A stretch of DNA of 64,000 nt, taken from positions 1 through 64,000 of the forward strand of contig CAKOLW010000001.1 of assembly GCA_934096405.1 (NCBI GenBank), in the 5' to 3' direction. This stretch comes from an uncultured Bacilli bacterium (GTDB taxonomy: Bacteria > Bacillota_I > Bacilli_A > RF39 > UBA660). Each line of letters begins with the position of its first letter. Position 1 is the stretch's first letter. The position numbers and the translations under genes were made by a program. The notes under the pieces were generated by a model. It was not told the DNA's origin. It ran no database searches and saw only the letters and a program-made list of their open reading frames with translations. This document shows, one piece after another, positions 43,161 through 53,242 of this stretch.

Positions 43161-44087
43161 CTACAACTTTTTTACAACCCACTCGATATTAATATGACCT
43201 AAGATTTTTTTCATTTTTCTTGTAATAGTATCATCAATTAAATAATCACTAATTCTAAGTTCATATAATTTTTCTTTATATTTTCTTTTATATTCGCCAT
43301 TTAAAAAATTTAATCTGTTAATACATGCACTCGCAAGAAAGCTTAACAATACTTTATTAGTCTCATTATTTACATCTAACATATCACAATATTTCTTAAA
43401 AAAATATATAATATCCAAAGACTTTTTATATTCTTTTTTATAATTAGTATTTCTCGTAATACTATTTTGTGTTTGAACATACATATAACCATTATAAGAT
43501 ATAGATTTAATCTTTTTAGACTTAGTTATCATATATGGTATTAATCCCATATCTTCATGATATTTTCCAACTTCAAATTTAAATTTATTTTTTAAGAAAA
43601 AATTTCTATTTATTACATAAGACCAAGCAGTTTCAAAAATAGTTTTAGAATTAATTAATTTTAAAAAAGCTTCTTTACCATTAACCGTATCAAAAACACA
43701 TGTATCAGCAACTTCTTCTTTATCAGTAAAAACTTTAGTAAATCCAATTTTTAACAAATCTAAATCATCAGAAATTTCCCTATCAATTGATTCCAAAAAA
43801 TCATCTTTAATATAATCATCTATATCTACAAATATTATATATTGACCTTTAGCTCTATTTATAGCCATATTTCTGGCGTTACTTAATCCTTTATTTACTG
43901 AATTAATCAATTTTATATTATTACTTTTAACATAACTTTCTAATATTTCTTTACTATTATCTTTAGAACCATCATTGGTAACAATAATTTCATAATTATT
44001 TATTTTTTGTCTAAAAATGCTTTCTAAACACTTTTTAATATACTTTTCTCCATTATAACATGGTATAACAAAACTATACTTAATCAT
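43161..44087 (-). CDS. GT2-family glycosyltransferase
   Basis: 308 residues: GT-A fold with SFVIPCYNGEKYIKKCLESI, NDGSKDNS (nucleotide-binding Asp), FVDIDDYIKDD (the DxD metal site) and FEVGKYHEDMGLIPYM (ED base motif). An inverting transferase adding one sugar to the growing lipid-linked glycan. It overlaps the stop of the GT4 gene upstream by eight bases. Confidence 0.9.
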   Translation of the reverse strand: MIKYSFVIPCYNGEKYIKKCLESIFRQKINNYEIIVTNDGSKDNSKEILESYVKSNNIKLINSVNKGLSNARNMAINRAKGQYIIFVDIDDYIKDDFLESIDREISDDLDLLKIGFTKVFTDKEEVADTCVFDTVNGKEAFLKLINSKTIFETAWSYVINRNFFLKNKFKFEVGKYHEDMGLIPYMITKSKKIKSISYNGYMYVQTQNSITRNTNYKKEYKKSLDIIYFFKKYCDMLDVNNETNKVLLSFLASACINRLNFLNGEYKRKYKEKLYELRISDYLIDDTITRKMKKILGHINIEWVVKKL

Positions 44088-45162
44088 CTTTTTCTCCCAC
44101 TAATTCATAAATTTTATTAATATTTTCTTCATTATATTTAGCAATATTAAAATTATAGTTAAAATCTGTTTTATTAAAATAATCTTTAATATTTTCACTT
44201 ATAGACTTCTCATTATTTTCCATTATAATTGAATAATCTTTTATATGCAAATTTCCAGAATTAACATCTATAGTACTTAATATACCTTTTTTTAAAGTTA
44301 AAGCTTCAAGATAAATGACTGGAAATCCCTCATACCTACTTGTCAAAATAATTCCATCAGATAATTTAATATAAGGGTATGGATTTTCTTGTCTTCCTAA
44401 AAACAACACATAATCTTCTATATCGTATTTATTTACCATATCTTTATATTTCAGCATATCCTTGCCATCACCAATTACCCAAATTTTTATTTTAAACTTT
44501 TCTTGTTTAAGTATTTTTAATGCTTTAAATAAAACACTTAAATTTTTACTATCTTCATCCAATCTTCCTACAAAACATAAAGTATTAGTATCTTTAATAA
44601 TCTTCACAGATTGCTTAGATTTTACATTAATTTCTTTATAATTAATTAAGTTGTTAATAACTAATGTTTTATCAACAAGATATGGATATATATTAATAAA
44701 GTTATTTCTTGCCTCTTCACTTACAAAAACAATTTTATTAAATTTTTTTACTTTAACACTATTAAAAAAACTTTTAAATTTGCTTATATCTTTATTATAA
44801 GCAAAATAATAATCACTATGTACCCATAATATACTTTTTCTTGAGGCATATCTAGAAATAATAGATGAAGGTATATCATATGTAGAATAACAAATAGACA
44901 AGTCATATTTATTATAATTTTTTATACATTTAAAAATTATCTTTATTCTATTAATAATTTTTCTTATTATTTTATTTTTATTAGTTGAAATAAAATGATA
45001 ACTTACATTCACATCTTTATTAATGTTATAAAATTTTTCTTTGTCTTGAAGTATTAAATAAACTTTATAATTATTATAATCAAAAGAATCAAGTAAATTT
45101 ACTAACGATTTTTCTATACCACCCATTCCTAAACTGTATGAAGTGAACAATATTTTTTTCAT
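44080..45162 (-). CDS. GT4-family glycosyltransferase
   Basis: 360 residues. N-terminal glycine loop SYSLGMGGIEKSLVNLLDS, mid-protein LWVHSDYYFAYN, then the donor-binding domain CFVGRLDEDSKNLSVLFKAL and LTSRYEGFPVIYLEAL with the catalytic E-x7-E. The donor sugar is unknown. TTAGGTG precedes the ATG. Starts nine bases after the next upstream transferase ends. Confidence 0.9.
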   Translation of the reverse strand: MKKILFTSYSLGMGGIEKSLVNLLDSFDYNNYKVYLILQDKEKFYNINKDVNVSYHFISTNKNKIIRKIINRIKIIFKCIKNYNKYDLSICYSTYDIPSSIISRYASRKSILWVHSDYYFAYNKDISKFKSFFNSVKVKKFNKIVFVSEEARNNFINIYPYLVDKTLVINNLINYKEINVKSKQSVKIIKDTNTLCFVGRLDEDSKNLSVLFKALKILKQEKFKIKIWVIGDGKDMLKYKDMVNKYDIEDYVLFLGRQENPYPYIKLSDGIILTSRYEGFPVIYLEALTLKKGILSTIDVNSGNLHIKDYSIIMENNEKSISENIKDYFNKTDFNYNFNIAKYNEENINKIYELVGEKDD

Positions 45163-45170
45163 ATATACAC

Positions 45171-47003
45171 CTAATATTCTCTAATTGGCTTACTTACAAT
45201 CTCCTCATCCATTGGAACAAATTGCAATAAATTTGAATTTTCCATATTTTCAAAGTCTCCTTTTAAATAAACCAAATTACCTTTTTTCAATTCATCTTTA
45301 ATTTGAGTGATTTTTTTATCGTTAATACATTCTATCTTTCCAATATTAAATACTACTAAATCGTTAGTTTTTGATTTTCCTTTAATATTCATACTCAATA
45401 TAACTTTTTTCCAAGATTCCTTCCAAGATTGTTTATTAAAAGTCTCACTGACTTTTATAGCATTCTTTCTCATTTCAGAATGACCTTCAAAATTATCCAA
45501 TATCTTAATTAAAGCTTCTCTAAGAGAATTTTTATCTGGCTCAATTAAATAGCCATTATAACCACTAATTATTAAATCAGTTAAACCACCAATTCTAGTA
45601 GCAATAACAATATTACCAGATGACATTGCCTCTAAGCATGATAAACTTGTACCTTCACTATATTGCGTAGGTATCAAACTTATATCACTCATCTTATAAA
45701 CTTCATGCATCTCATATGGACTTTTGTTATAGCATTTAACCCTACCATTATACTTTTTAATTTTTTCTTCTACTTTATCTAAGTCTTCTTTAAACCCCTT
45801 ACCTACAAAATGAAATTCTACATTATCGTATTTTTCTAAAATATCATCTACTACATCTAAAGCAATATAAAGTCCTCTTGCTTCATATAATCTTCTTGGA
45901 TAAGTAATAATAATTTTTTCTCTTTTTTTAAAATAATCTTTTCTTGGACTAAATTCTACATTATCTACATAATTAGGTATTACATGAAATTTTTTATTAC
46001 CCAAGTCATAATTTATAGTTTGAAACCAATTAGCTGTATTAGTATCCACAGAAACCAATTTATCACACATTTTTGCTCCTTCTATAAATGTTATATTAGA
46101 ATTCCAAAATTCTACACCATCCTTATAATTATTACTTTTATTATCCCAACTAACACCATGACTTATACCTATCGATGGGCCAATATGATTTGGAAAACAT
46201 TCTTGAAAAGCCGAATAAATATGTAAAACACTTTTAAATTTTGTTTCATAAATATAATTTTTAGTTTGATTATCTAAATAATCTAAATTATATAAATTTT
46301 TAATATTATTAGGTTTCATACCTATAACATTAATATTATTATATTTTCTAAAAAAAGGTATAGTTGCATTTTGATATATATCTAAATTAAATCCTAATTC
46401 ATTACAAACCTCAAATAAATCAAGTAAGTACCTTTCTGCTCCACCAGAATAATAATTAGTACCTAAATCATTGAAAAAAGTAGATGTCTTAACAGTGATA
46501 TTTTCCGTTTGATTGTAATTTGAATACAATTTTAACCCTTCAAAAGAATTAAGTAATTCACTAATTTTTACTAATTCATCATATAAAATGTTAAAACCTA
46601 ACCTAAAGTCTCTCATATCATATTTTTTCCTAGTAATGTAAATAAAAGATCTATTAACAAATAATTTTCTAAAATCATAATCATTCACTTTAATAGTTTT
46701 TGTACTATAACCATCAAAAGAATAATAAACGACATTCTCATTTTCAAAATATCTTTTTACTTTTTCATACATTTCTCCAGTTTCAAGTATAACATCTATA
46801 TATCCGATTTTTAATTTTAAATTAGCGCGAGAAGTTAATACTTCTCCATTCTTTAAATTAAATTTTTTTCTTAACTTTTTTTCTTTAATGTTATTAGATA
46901 ATCCTTTTACTCCACTATCTTTGAAAATAATAGCCTTTTTTATTAAATTTACAAATCCTAATCTTTTCAATATATTATAACTTCTTATATCGTTATTATT
47001 CAT
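45171..47003 (-). CDS. Large GT4-family glycosyltransferase
   Basis: 610 residues, longer than usual. An N-terminal extension of about 160 residues of unknown function precedes the GT4 core: NYYSGGAERYLLDLFEVCNELGF, ITYPRRLYEARGLYIALDVV and TQYSEGTSLSCLEAMSSGNIVI with the E-x7-E pair. A C-terminal 60-residue tail (LVVFNIGKIECINDKKI) is also extra. The extensions may bind an acceptor or partner. Overlaps the upstream transferase start region by eight bases. Confidence 0.85.
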   Translation of the reverse strand: MNNNDIRSYNILKRLGFVNLIKKAIIFKDSGVKGLSNNIKEKKLRKKFNLKNGEVLTSRANLKLKIGYIDVILETGEMYEKVKRYFENENVVYYSFDGYSTKTIKVNDYDFRKLFVNRSFIYITRKKYDMRDFRLGFNILYDELVKISELLNSFEGLKLYSNYNQTENITVKTSTFFNDLGTNYYSGGAERYLLDLFEVCNELGFNLDIYQNATIPFFRKYNNINVIGMKPNNIKNLYNLDYLDNQTKNYIYETKFKSVLHIYSAFQECFPNHIGPSIGISHGVSWDNKSNNYKDGVEFWNSNITFIEGAKMCDKLVSVDTNTANWFQTINYDLGNKKFHVIPNYVDNVEFSPRKDYFKKREKIIITYPRRLYEARGLYIALDVVDDILEKYDNVEFHFVGKGFKEDLDKVEEKIKKYNGRVKCYNKSPYEMHEVYKMSDISLIPTQYSEGTSLSCLEAMSSGNIVIATRIGGLTDLIISGYNGYLIEPDKNSLREALIKILDNFEGHSEMRKNAIKVSETFNKQSWKESWKKVILSMNIKGKSKTNDLVVFNIGKIECINDKKITQIKDELKKGNLVYLKGDFENMENSNLLQFVPMDEEIVSKPIREY

Positions 47004-48204
47004 TTTCTACCTCACTTACTATTTTAATTATTTCATTACATCTGTTATTCCAACTGTTACTTTTAATAAAATCATTAGTTTTTTTAACATCAATAACATT
47101 TTTTCCTTTAACAATTAAATCTATATCATTTATATTATCAATAAATTTAACATTTGGATATCCTATTATATCAGGCAATTTAGATGATATTGTTATTTTA
47201 TGCATTGCAATATATTCAAAAACTTTTAAAGGAGATACATAATTACCAATAGAATCAGTTTTAAATGGTAATAACGTATAATCTGAATACTTTAAATAAT
47301 TTGGCAATTCCTTCTGACTTTTTAATCCTAAAAAATGAACATTGCTTGGCATGGTTCTAACTATATGTAAAATATTATTATAGTCTCCAATCAAATTAAT
47401 TTGATATTCTTTATCTAAACTAGAAATATATTTTATGATATTCCAATCAAACCAACTTCCCCATAAAGAACCATAATATATAAATGTTTTTTTGCCTATT
47501 ATTAAATCGCTAGGAACATCATATTTCTTATTATAATCAAATAAATTCACGTCCACTGCATTTGGTAAATAATAAACATTCTTTTTTATTGATAATTTTT
47601 CTTGATATTTATTAATTTGATTTATTAAAGGCTTTGCAGTTGCAGTTAAGTAATTACTATTTATAATAAATGTATTTAAACTTTTTTTATCGAAAAAGCC
47701 ATCGCCTAAATTCGTTTCCCAATTATCTATAGTTTCATATATTATTTTGTTATTAACTTTTATAGCATATTCCATAAATGGAACAAATTCTTTAGCGGGT
47801 ATTTCAAAAATAACAATATCATTTTTATTTAAAAGTTTTTTAAATTCTTCTAATTTAAAATTCTTAATAAATTTATGTATTACTGTTGGAATTTCCATTT
47901 TGCATATTTTACTTTCACTAGATGGTATCCTGTATAAATAAACAACATCATAACCAATTTTATTAAATTCTTTAGTAAGTTGACTACTTCTTTGTCCCCC
48001 ACCAATATCAAAGTAAGGAATTCCAGTAAAAATAAATACCTTCTTTTTATAAAAAACATAATTTTTTATATTACCCTCTTTAATATTCAAACATTTATAA
48101 TAATTGATTTTTTTCATAACAATATGTTGAGGTTTAGAAAATAGCCACACTAAAGTTCCTATAAAACCATGATTACAATAATACTTTTTAATTTTATTTA
48201 ACAT
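46996..48204 (-). CDS. GT4-like glycosyltransferase
   Basis: 402 residues. GIPYFDIGGGQRSSQLTKEFNKIGYDVVYLY gives the GT-B N-terminal loop (GGGQRSSQL), and FIYYGSLWGSWFDWNII and PLKVFEYIAMHKITISS resemble GT4 enzymes, although the E-x7-E pattern is weaker than in neighbours. Function in glycan assembly is inferred from position between two transferases, with eight bases overlapping the next gene. Confidence 0.8.
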   Translation of the reverse strand: MLNKIKKYYCNHGFIGTLVWLFSKPQHIVMKKINYYKCLNIKEGNIKNYVFYKKKVFIFTGIPYFDIGGGQRSSQLTKEFNKIGYDVVYLYRIPSSESKICKMEIPTVIHKFIKNFKLEEFKKLLNKNDIVIFEIPAKEFVPFMEYAIKVNNKIIYETIDNWETNLGDGFFDKKSLNTFIINSNYLTATAKPLINQINKYQEKLSIKKNVYYLPNAVDVNLFDYNKKYDVPSDLIIGKKTFIYYGSLWGSWFDWNIIKYISSLDKEYQINLIGDYNNILHIVRTMPSNVHFLGLKSQKELPNYLKYSDYTLLPFKTDSIGNYVSPLKVFEYIAMHKITISSKLPDIIGYPNVKFIDNINDIDLIVKGKNVIDVKKTNDFIKSNSWNNRCNEIIKIVSEVENE

Positions 48205-48211
48205 ATTTCAC

Positions 48212-49153
48212 CTACTTAATAAATCTAAATTTTATTGAATATATAAAAGTATATATCTTAACTAATTTCTTATTTTTTATAATTAATCCCTTAACAAAAT
48301 TACAAGACTTAACATACCTACTATTTTTCCAATTGTCAATTAAAGATAACATATAATATGCTCTATTAATAAAATCATTTCTTACTTTCTTATCAACAAT
48401 ATATCTAGTTTTTAAACTATAAGTCACCAATAATTGAATAATTAAATTACTTGTGCAATCCAAATCAAGTTTTTCAATCAAATCAATAACTTTAAAAATA
48501 TCAAATATTCTACTATCAACTGTAGTTTGTTCACTATTATTATGTATAAAATAATTATATAAATTCTCATTTACCTTAGAAACCTTATTACACTTTAACA
48601 GATAAGATAAAACAAAGTAAACATCCTCATATTTCATAATTGGAAATTTAATATTATTATCTTTAATAATTGAAGATTTAAATAACTTACTATTTGGTCC
48701 AAACCTAAATTTTTCTAAATTATTTAATATTTCTTCTCTTTCCAAATTATCATTTGGAAAATCACTTTCATCGATTATTTTGTTTGTGCTTTGAAATATT
48801 TCTTTAATATTACAACAACTCATATCAGAAGCATTTTCAATTAAACTATTATATAGTTTTTCAATATAAGTGCTATCAATTGAATCATCACTATCTAAAA
48901 AAGCAATATATTTTCCTTTAGAAACATCAATACCTTTATTTCTTGCTAAACTTAATCCTTTTTCTTTTAAAACTATTAAAGTTATATTTTTTTCATATTC
49001 CTTTAATATTTTTAAACTATTATCAGTACTACCATTTTCAATAACAATAATCTCGATATTTTTATAGCTTTGACTTAATGCACTATCAAGACATTTTTTT
49101 ATATACTTTTCACTATTATAAACAGGTATAATTATACTTATTAAATCTTTCAT
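48212..49153 (-). CDS. GT2-family glycosyltransferase
   Basis: 313 residues of GT-A fold: SIIIPVYNSEKYIKKCLDSAL, IENGSTDNSLKILKEY, FLDSDDSIDSTYIEKL (DxD-type metal site) and FPIMKYEDVYFVLSYLL (ED base). Similar in layout to the GT2 at 43161 but clearly distinct. Follows the MdoB-like gene after a 70-base gap containing a terminator-like hairpin, so the glycosyltransferase run may also have an internal promoter. Confidence 0.9.
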   Translation of the reverse strand: MKDLISIIIPVYNSEKYIKKCLDSALSQSYKNIEIIVIENGSTDNSLKILKEYEKNITLIVLKEKGLSLARNKGIDVSKGKYIAFLDSDDSIDSTYIEKLYNSLIENASDMSCCNIKEIFQSTNKIIDESDFPNDNLEREEILNNLEKFRFGPNSKLFKSSIIKDNNIKFPIMKYEDVYFVLSYLLKCNKVSKVNENLYNYFIHNNSEQTTVDSRIFDIFKVIDLIEKLDLDCTSNLIIQLLVTYSLKTRYIVDKKVRNDFINRAYYMLSLIDNWKNSRYVKSCNFVKGLIIKNKKLVKIYTFIYSIKFRFIK

Positions 49154-49202
49154 AAATTCAACCTTTCACTACCATTATACCATTAAATACCACAATATAA
49201 AA

Positions 49203-49236
49203 AGAGGTAATTTAAATTTGTTTCTAATTATCCTCT
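49203..49236 (-). terminator. Possible terminator after the phosphoglycerol transferase
   Basis: AGAGGTAATT and AATTATCCTCT pair with one bulged base, followed on the minus strand by TTTTTA. It overlaps the end of the gene at 49224 and may only attenuate read-through. Confidence 0.5.
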
Positions 49237-50807
49237 AGTTCATCAGTCACCTTTTTTATAGTAGTATAATTTGTTATATATTTATTATAATAAACACTCT
49301 TTTTTAAAATTTCCGAATTAAAATTATCTTCTCCAAGTTGTTCCACCATTGTTTTTTTACCAGAAAATAAATTAACTCCGAACCCAATTTTATCTCCATC
49401 AATTTTAGCACCTATACTAGCTAAAACAGTAGGATACATATCAAATGAAGAAAACATTCTATTTTTAGTATATTTTGTATCTATTGAACTATTAATAAAA
49501 ACATTATAAATAGTTCTTTTATAATTAGGATATTCACTAAAATATTCTGAGTTCATATTAGGATGATCACCTGTAAGAACTATAGTTGTATTTTCATAAA
49601 AATCTTGTTCCTTAATCCAATCTATAAATTCACTCACCATTTTAGAAGAACAGGCATATGAATTAGATAAAGGTTCATCAAATTCTTTGTCACAACTTTT
49701 ATCTGTATAACCATCTTTAAAATGTGTATCCATTGTAAAAATACTAACTGAAAAAGGCTTTTCTTCTTGAGCAAGTTTTAAAATTTCATCTTTAGAAAAT
49801 TCTAACACTTTTTTATCTTCTACACCTTCCCAAACATGATACCCGCTAGGTACTAATCCACGATTAACCATTTCATAATAATCTAAAATTTCATAATTAC
49901 CATGAGTTGTGTAATATTTATCTGTTCCTGCAAAGAATCTCCCTGTTCCTTGAATTAATTCAAGGTTATAACCTTCATCTTTTAGAACATCCCCTAAGTT
50001 TCTCACATTAGGCATAAATTCCTCAACCATATCATAATCATTTCCAAGCTCAACTAAAATTGGAGTCCCAGATGTTTGACTAACAGTTGCCGCAATTGTC
50101 CAAGCCGTAGTTGAAAGTCTATATGCTCCACCCAACTTATCAGTATTTGAAAAACTAATATTATCTAAAGCTATTTTTTCTAATTCAGGTATTCTAGATT
50201 TACTAAAGGCACCACCATTTTCCGGAGAAACTAAACTAGCTTCCATACTTTCAAGGTACAAAATAATTAAATTTTTCTTTTTTTCAGGGAATTTAATCTC
50301 AACTTCATTAGTATTTACATAACTAGTTTCATAAATATCTCCACTAGTTAAATTATTTTTAATATAAGTATGTGCTCCCAGTTTAAACAAAATAAACACA
50401 CAACTAACTAAAAAAATAACCAATGAATAAACTATTTTGTGTTTAAATAACACTGGAAATAATTCAATTTCTTTATTCTTTATTTGTAAACTTATTCTAA
50501 TCTTTTTACTATTTAAAATTGGAACAATAAACAAAAAAAATAAAACAATAAATAATCCAGCACAAGCTTTAACTCCCTCATAAAATACAGAACTTCCAAA
50601 TCCTGTCTTAGGACTAATCAAATAAAAAACAATTTCATAAAAGCTAACATTGCTTAAAAACTTTTCGATATAAAAACTTAAACAAAATACACCAATTGAT
50701 AATATTAAAACTAAGAAAGATATTATATTACTTATTATTCTTAATATTTTTTTTGTTTTTGCTTTCTTTATTTGACTTTGCTTCTTTAAATTTCTCTTTT
50801 CTTTCAT
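49224..50807 (-). CDS. MdoB/LTA-synthase-like phosphoglycerol transferase
   Basis: 527 residues. Four N-terminal membrane helices (to about residue 150) lead to an extracytoplasmic sulfatase-fold domain: LIILYLESMEASLVSP (metal Glu), a nucleophile segment STTAWTIAATVSQTSG that follows the MdoB pattern more than LtaS, FSVSIFTMDTHFKDGYT and TTIVLTGDHPNMNSEYF. The family moves phosphoglycerol from phosphatidylglycerol onto polymers or sugars outside the cell. Here it probably decorates the exported glycan or makes a lipoteichoic acid. GAGGT sets ATG 50807; the first 80 bases overlap the upstream gene in another frame. Confidence 0.88.
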   Translation of the reverse strand: MKEKRNLKKQSQIKKAKTKKILRIISNIISFLVLILSIGVFCLSFYIEKFLSNVSFYEIVFYLISPKTGFGSSVFYEGVKACAGLFIVLFFLFIVPILNSKKIRISLQIKNKEIELFPVLFKHKIVYSLVIFLVSCVFILFKLGAHTYIKNNLTSGDIYETSYVNTNEVEIKFPEKKKNLIILYLESMEASLVSPENGGAFSKSRIPELEKIALDNISFSNTDKLGGAYRLSTTAWTIAATVSQTSGTPILVELGNDYDMVEEFMPNVRNLGDVLKDEGYNLELIQGTGRFFAGTDKYYTTHGNYEILDYYEMVNRGLVPSGYHVWEGVEDKKVLEFSKDEILKLAQEEKPFSVSIFTMDTHFKDGYTDKSCDKEFDEPLSNSYACSSKMVSEFIDWIKEQDFYENTTIVLTGDHPNMNSEYFSEYPNYKRTIYNVFINSSIDTKYTKNRMFSSFDMYPTVLASIGAKIDGDKIGFGVNLFSGKKTMVEQLGEDNFNSEILKKSVYYNKYITNYTTIKKVTDELEDN

Positions 50808-51111
50808 TATTTGCTACCTCTTTAACATCTACTTTTAAACTAATATATTTACTTATTACTAAAAACAATACACTTAAAATTACAGAAATAATTAAACTAC
50901 ATAAAGAATATTTAATAGTAAAAATATTGTTGAAATTAAAAGTTTTTACTCCTTTAATATTATACATAAATATATAACTAATTAAATTAGTTAACAAAGT
51001 ATTTAATAAATAAATGTAAATACTTAACTTTTCATTCTCTTTTCCAGTATTCCTTAAATAAATAATTGTACCTAAACTACTAGGTAACATTAATGCTATA
51101 AACTTATTCAT
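50728..51111 (-). CDS. Small membrane protein overlapping the phosphoglycerol transferase gene
   Basis: 127 residues with three membrane segments (about 2-20, 28-50 and 62-86) and a strongly basic C-terminal tail (ERKEKFKEAKSNKESKNKK). No family recognised. Its last 26 codons overlap the start of the transferase gene by 80 bases in a different frame, so both proteins begin or end in Lys-rich sequence there. Co-expression and a partnership with the transferase are likely. Confidence 0.65.
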   Translation of the reverse strand: MNKFIALMLPSSLGTIIYLRNTGKENEKLSIYIYLLNTLLTNLISYIFMYNIKGVKTFNFNNIFTIKYSLCSLIISVILSVLFLVISKYISLKVDVKEVANNERKEKFKEAKSNKESKNKKNIKNNK

Positions 51112-51169
51112 AATTCATCTCCTGCTTAAGTATTATACTACATATAAAAAGAAAAAGAAATATCAGTAT

Positions 51170-52138
51170 TTACTTTTCTATAAGAAATCTCAATATTTCT
51201 TCTTTTTCCTTATTTCCAATAATAATATCACTTATTAAATCCACTATAGTCATTTTAACATGTTCTCTTTTAATAAGTTCTTTAATACTTTTTAAAGTAT
51301 ATAACCCTTCTACAGTTGTATTTTTTCCATATACTTCAGCTTCTTCTAACTTGCCTTCACCAATTAAATGACCATAACTAAAATTTCTACTATTAGTACT
51401 AGTACAAGTCATTAAAATATCACCAAATCCACTAAATGAAAGAATAGTTTTCTTATTACCACCTAATGCATCTATTAATTCTTTAATATCATTTAAACTT
51501 TCAGTTAAAAATAAAGCTTTTGTTGAATCAGTAACATTCATTCCGTCTAATATACCAGAAGCAATTGCCATAACATTCTTTATCGCCCCACATATTTGTA
51601 CACCAATAACATCTTGTGTCTCTCTTAACTTAACAGTATTACTTTCCATTGATTTTTTAATAAAATTCTTAGTTCTAACATTAGTAGTAGCCAAACTAAG
51701 TCCAACAGGTACATTTAACACTATATCTCTAGCAAAAGTTGGTCCCGATATTACAGCAATCTTATTACTATTTATATGTCTCTCAACTACATCAGTCAAA
51801 AAATCACACGTATCATTTTCAATACCCTTAGTTGCAATTAAAATATGCATATCTTTAGTTATAAATTTACTTATCAATTTAGAAGTACTATCTACTGCAA
51901 AAGCTGGTACTGCTATAACAACTAAATTTGACTTATTTAAAGCTCTCTTAATACTACTTGTTATCTTAACATTATCAGGAATTATATAATCTGGTAATTT
52001 ATCACTCACCCTTTTAACATTTAACATCTTTTCTTCATCTTTACTAAAAGTCCATAACATAACATTATGTTTATTTCTATTAAATATACTAGATAAAGCA
52101 ATACCATAAGCTCCACTCCCTAAAATACATACCTTCAT
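51170..52138 (-). CDS. gpsA: Glycerol-3-phosphate dehydrogenase [NAD(P)+]
   Basis: 322 residues. Cofactor loop VCILGSGAYGIALSSIF, VVIAVPAFAV, the substrate motif ISGPTFARDI, the catalytic Lys in GAIKNVMAIASG and FSGFGDILMTCTS. It reduces dihydroxyacetone phosphate to sn-glycerol 3-phosphate for phospholipids and glycerol-phosphate polymers, which suits its place beside a phosphoglycerol transferase. The start overlaps the stop of the TagO-like gene by one base. Confidence 0.96.
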   Translation of the reverse strand: MKVCILGSGAYGIALSSIFNRNKHNVMLWTFSKDEEKMLNVKRVSDKLPDYIIPDNVKITSSIKRALNKSNLVVIAVPAFAVDSTSKLISKFITKDMHILIATKGIENDTCDFLTDVVERHINSNKIAVISGPTFARDIVLNVPVGLSLATTNVRTKNFIKKSMESNTVKLRETQDVIGVQICGAIKNVMAIASGILDGMNVTDSTKALFLTESLNDIKELIDALGGNKKTILSFSGFGDILMTCTSTNSRNFSYGHLIGEGKLEEAEVYGKNTTVEGLYTLKSIKELIKREHVKMTIVDLISDIIIGNKEKEEILRFLIEK

Positions 52139-53196
52139 TACTTATCTTTCACTTTCTTTCCATTATCAAATATAACATTAGTTTTAAACACTAAAAATAA
52201 TATTAAAAATGCTAACAACACATAAAATATAATCATTTCTTTTCTATAACCAATACTATATAAAATAGTAACAGCACTAAATATCATATCTATAAAATAA
52301 ATTATTAAAATAGTTTTTCTAGTACTCAATTTCTTTAATAATTGATGATGAATATGTTCTTTATCAGCTTCACCAATAGGTCTTTTATGTATAGTTCTCC
52401 TTATAATGGCAAATAAAGTATCAATAATAGGTAAAATCAAAAGTACCATTGGAATTATTAAACTAGTTAAAGTTACAGTTTTGAATCCAAGCAACATAAT
52501 AACACTTATCATTAGTCCTAAAAAAGTACTTCCAGTATCACCCATAAATATTTTAGCTGGCGGAAAATTATGAACAAGAAAACCTGTTGTAGCACCAAAC
52601 ATAATAAATGAAAGCATTATATCAAGTCCACCTAATTTATTTAAAATTAAAGCAATTATTCCAATAGTTAAAAAATAAATAGAACTTATACCAGCACACA
52701 ACCCATCTAATCCATCTATCAAATTAATCGCATTTATAATTGATACTATTAGCAAAACAGTTATTGGATAAGACCATTTACCTAAATAAGCATTTATACT
52801 AAACATATCAAAATAATCTAACTTTAATCCTCCATAAAAAACTATAATACAGGCAACTAAAATATGTACTAAAAATTTAATTTTCGCAGGTATCGGTTTA
52901 ATATCATCAAATATACCAAGTAATAATATTAAAAATGATGCTATTAAAATAGATAACATTAAAGTACTCTCTTTACCAAATAATATGTATCCTAATAAAA
53001 ACGATAAAAATATTCCTATTCCACCAAGTAATGGAGTTGGTTTTTTATGAGCACTTCTATTGTTAGGTACATCCAATATATTAGTATGTATAGCCACTAA
53101 TTTACTTAAATATACAAATATTACTGAACTAACAAAAGTAACAGCTACTATTAAAAATACATTATGTCCATTCACATTAAAATTCACTTCTATCAC
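52138..53196 (-). CDS. Undecaprenyl-phosphate sugar-1-phosphate transferase (TagO/WecA-like)
   Basis: 352 residues, about ten or eleven membrane helices. PNNRSAHKKPTPLLGGIGIF, the DD pair in LLGIFDDIKPIPAK, NLIDGLDGLCAG, FMGDTGSTFLGL and the HxHH-like HIHHQLLKK are all typical of TagO/WecA. It moves a sugar 1-phosphate, probably GlcNAc-1-P, onto undecaprenyl phosphate, the first step for wall teichoic acid or other surface glycans. Its presence marks the locus as lipid-linked synthesis. Confidence 0.93.
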   Translation of the reverse strand: MIEVNFNVNGHNVFLIVAVTFVSSVIFVYLSKLVAIHTNILDVPNNRSAHKKPTPLLGGIGIFLSFLLGYILFGKESTLMLSILIASFLILLLGIFDDIKPIPAKIKFLVHILVACIIVFYGGLKLDYFDMFSINAYLGKWSYPITVLLIVSIINAINLIDGLDGLCAGISSIYFLTIGIIALILNKLGGLDIMLSFIMFGATTGFLVHNFPPAKIFMGDTGSTFLGLMISVIMLLGFKTVTLTSLIIPMVLLILPIIDTLFAIIRRTIHKRPIGEADKEHIHHQLLKKLSTRKTILIIYFIDMIFSAVTILYSIGYRKEMIIFYVLLAFLILFLVFKTNVIFDNGKKVKDK

Positions 53197-53242
53197 CCTC
53201 TAAACAAATTATACTATAAAAATTATAAAAGAAAAAGAAATA

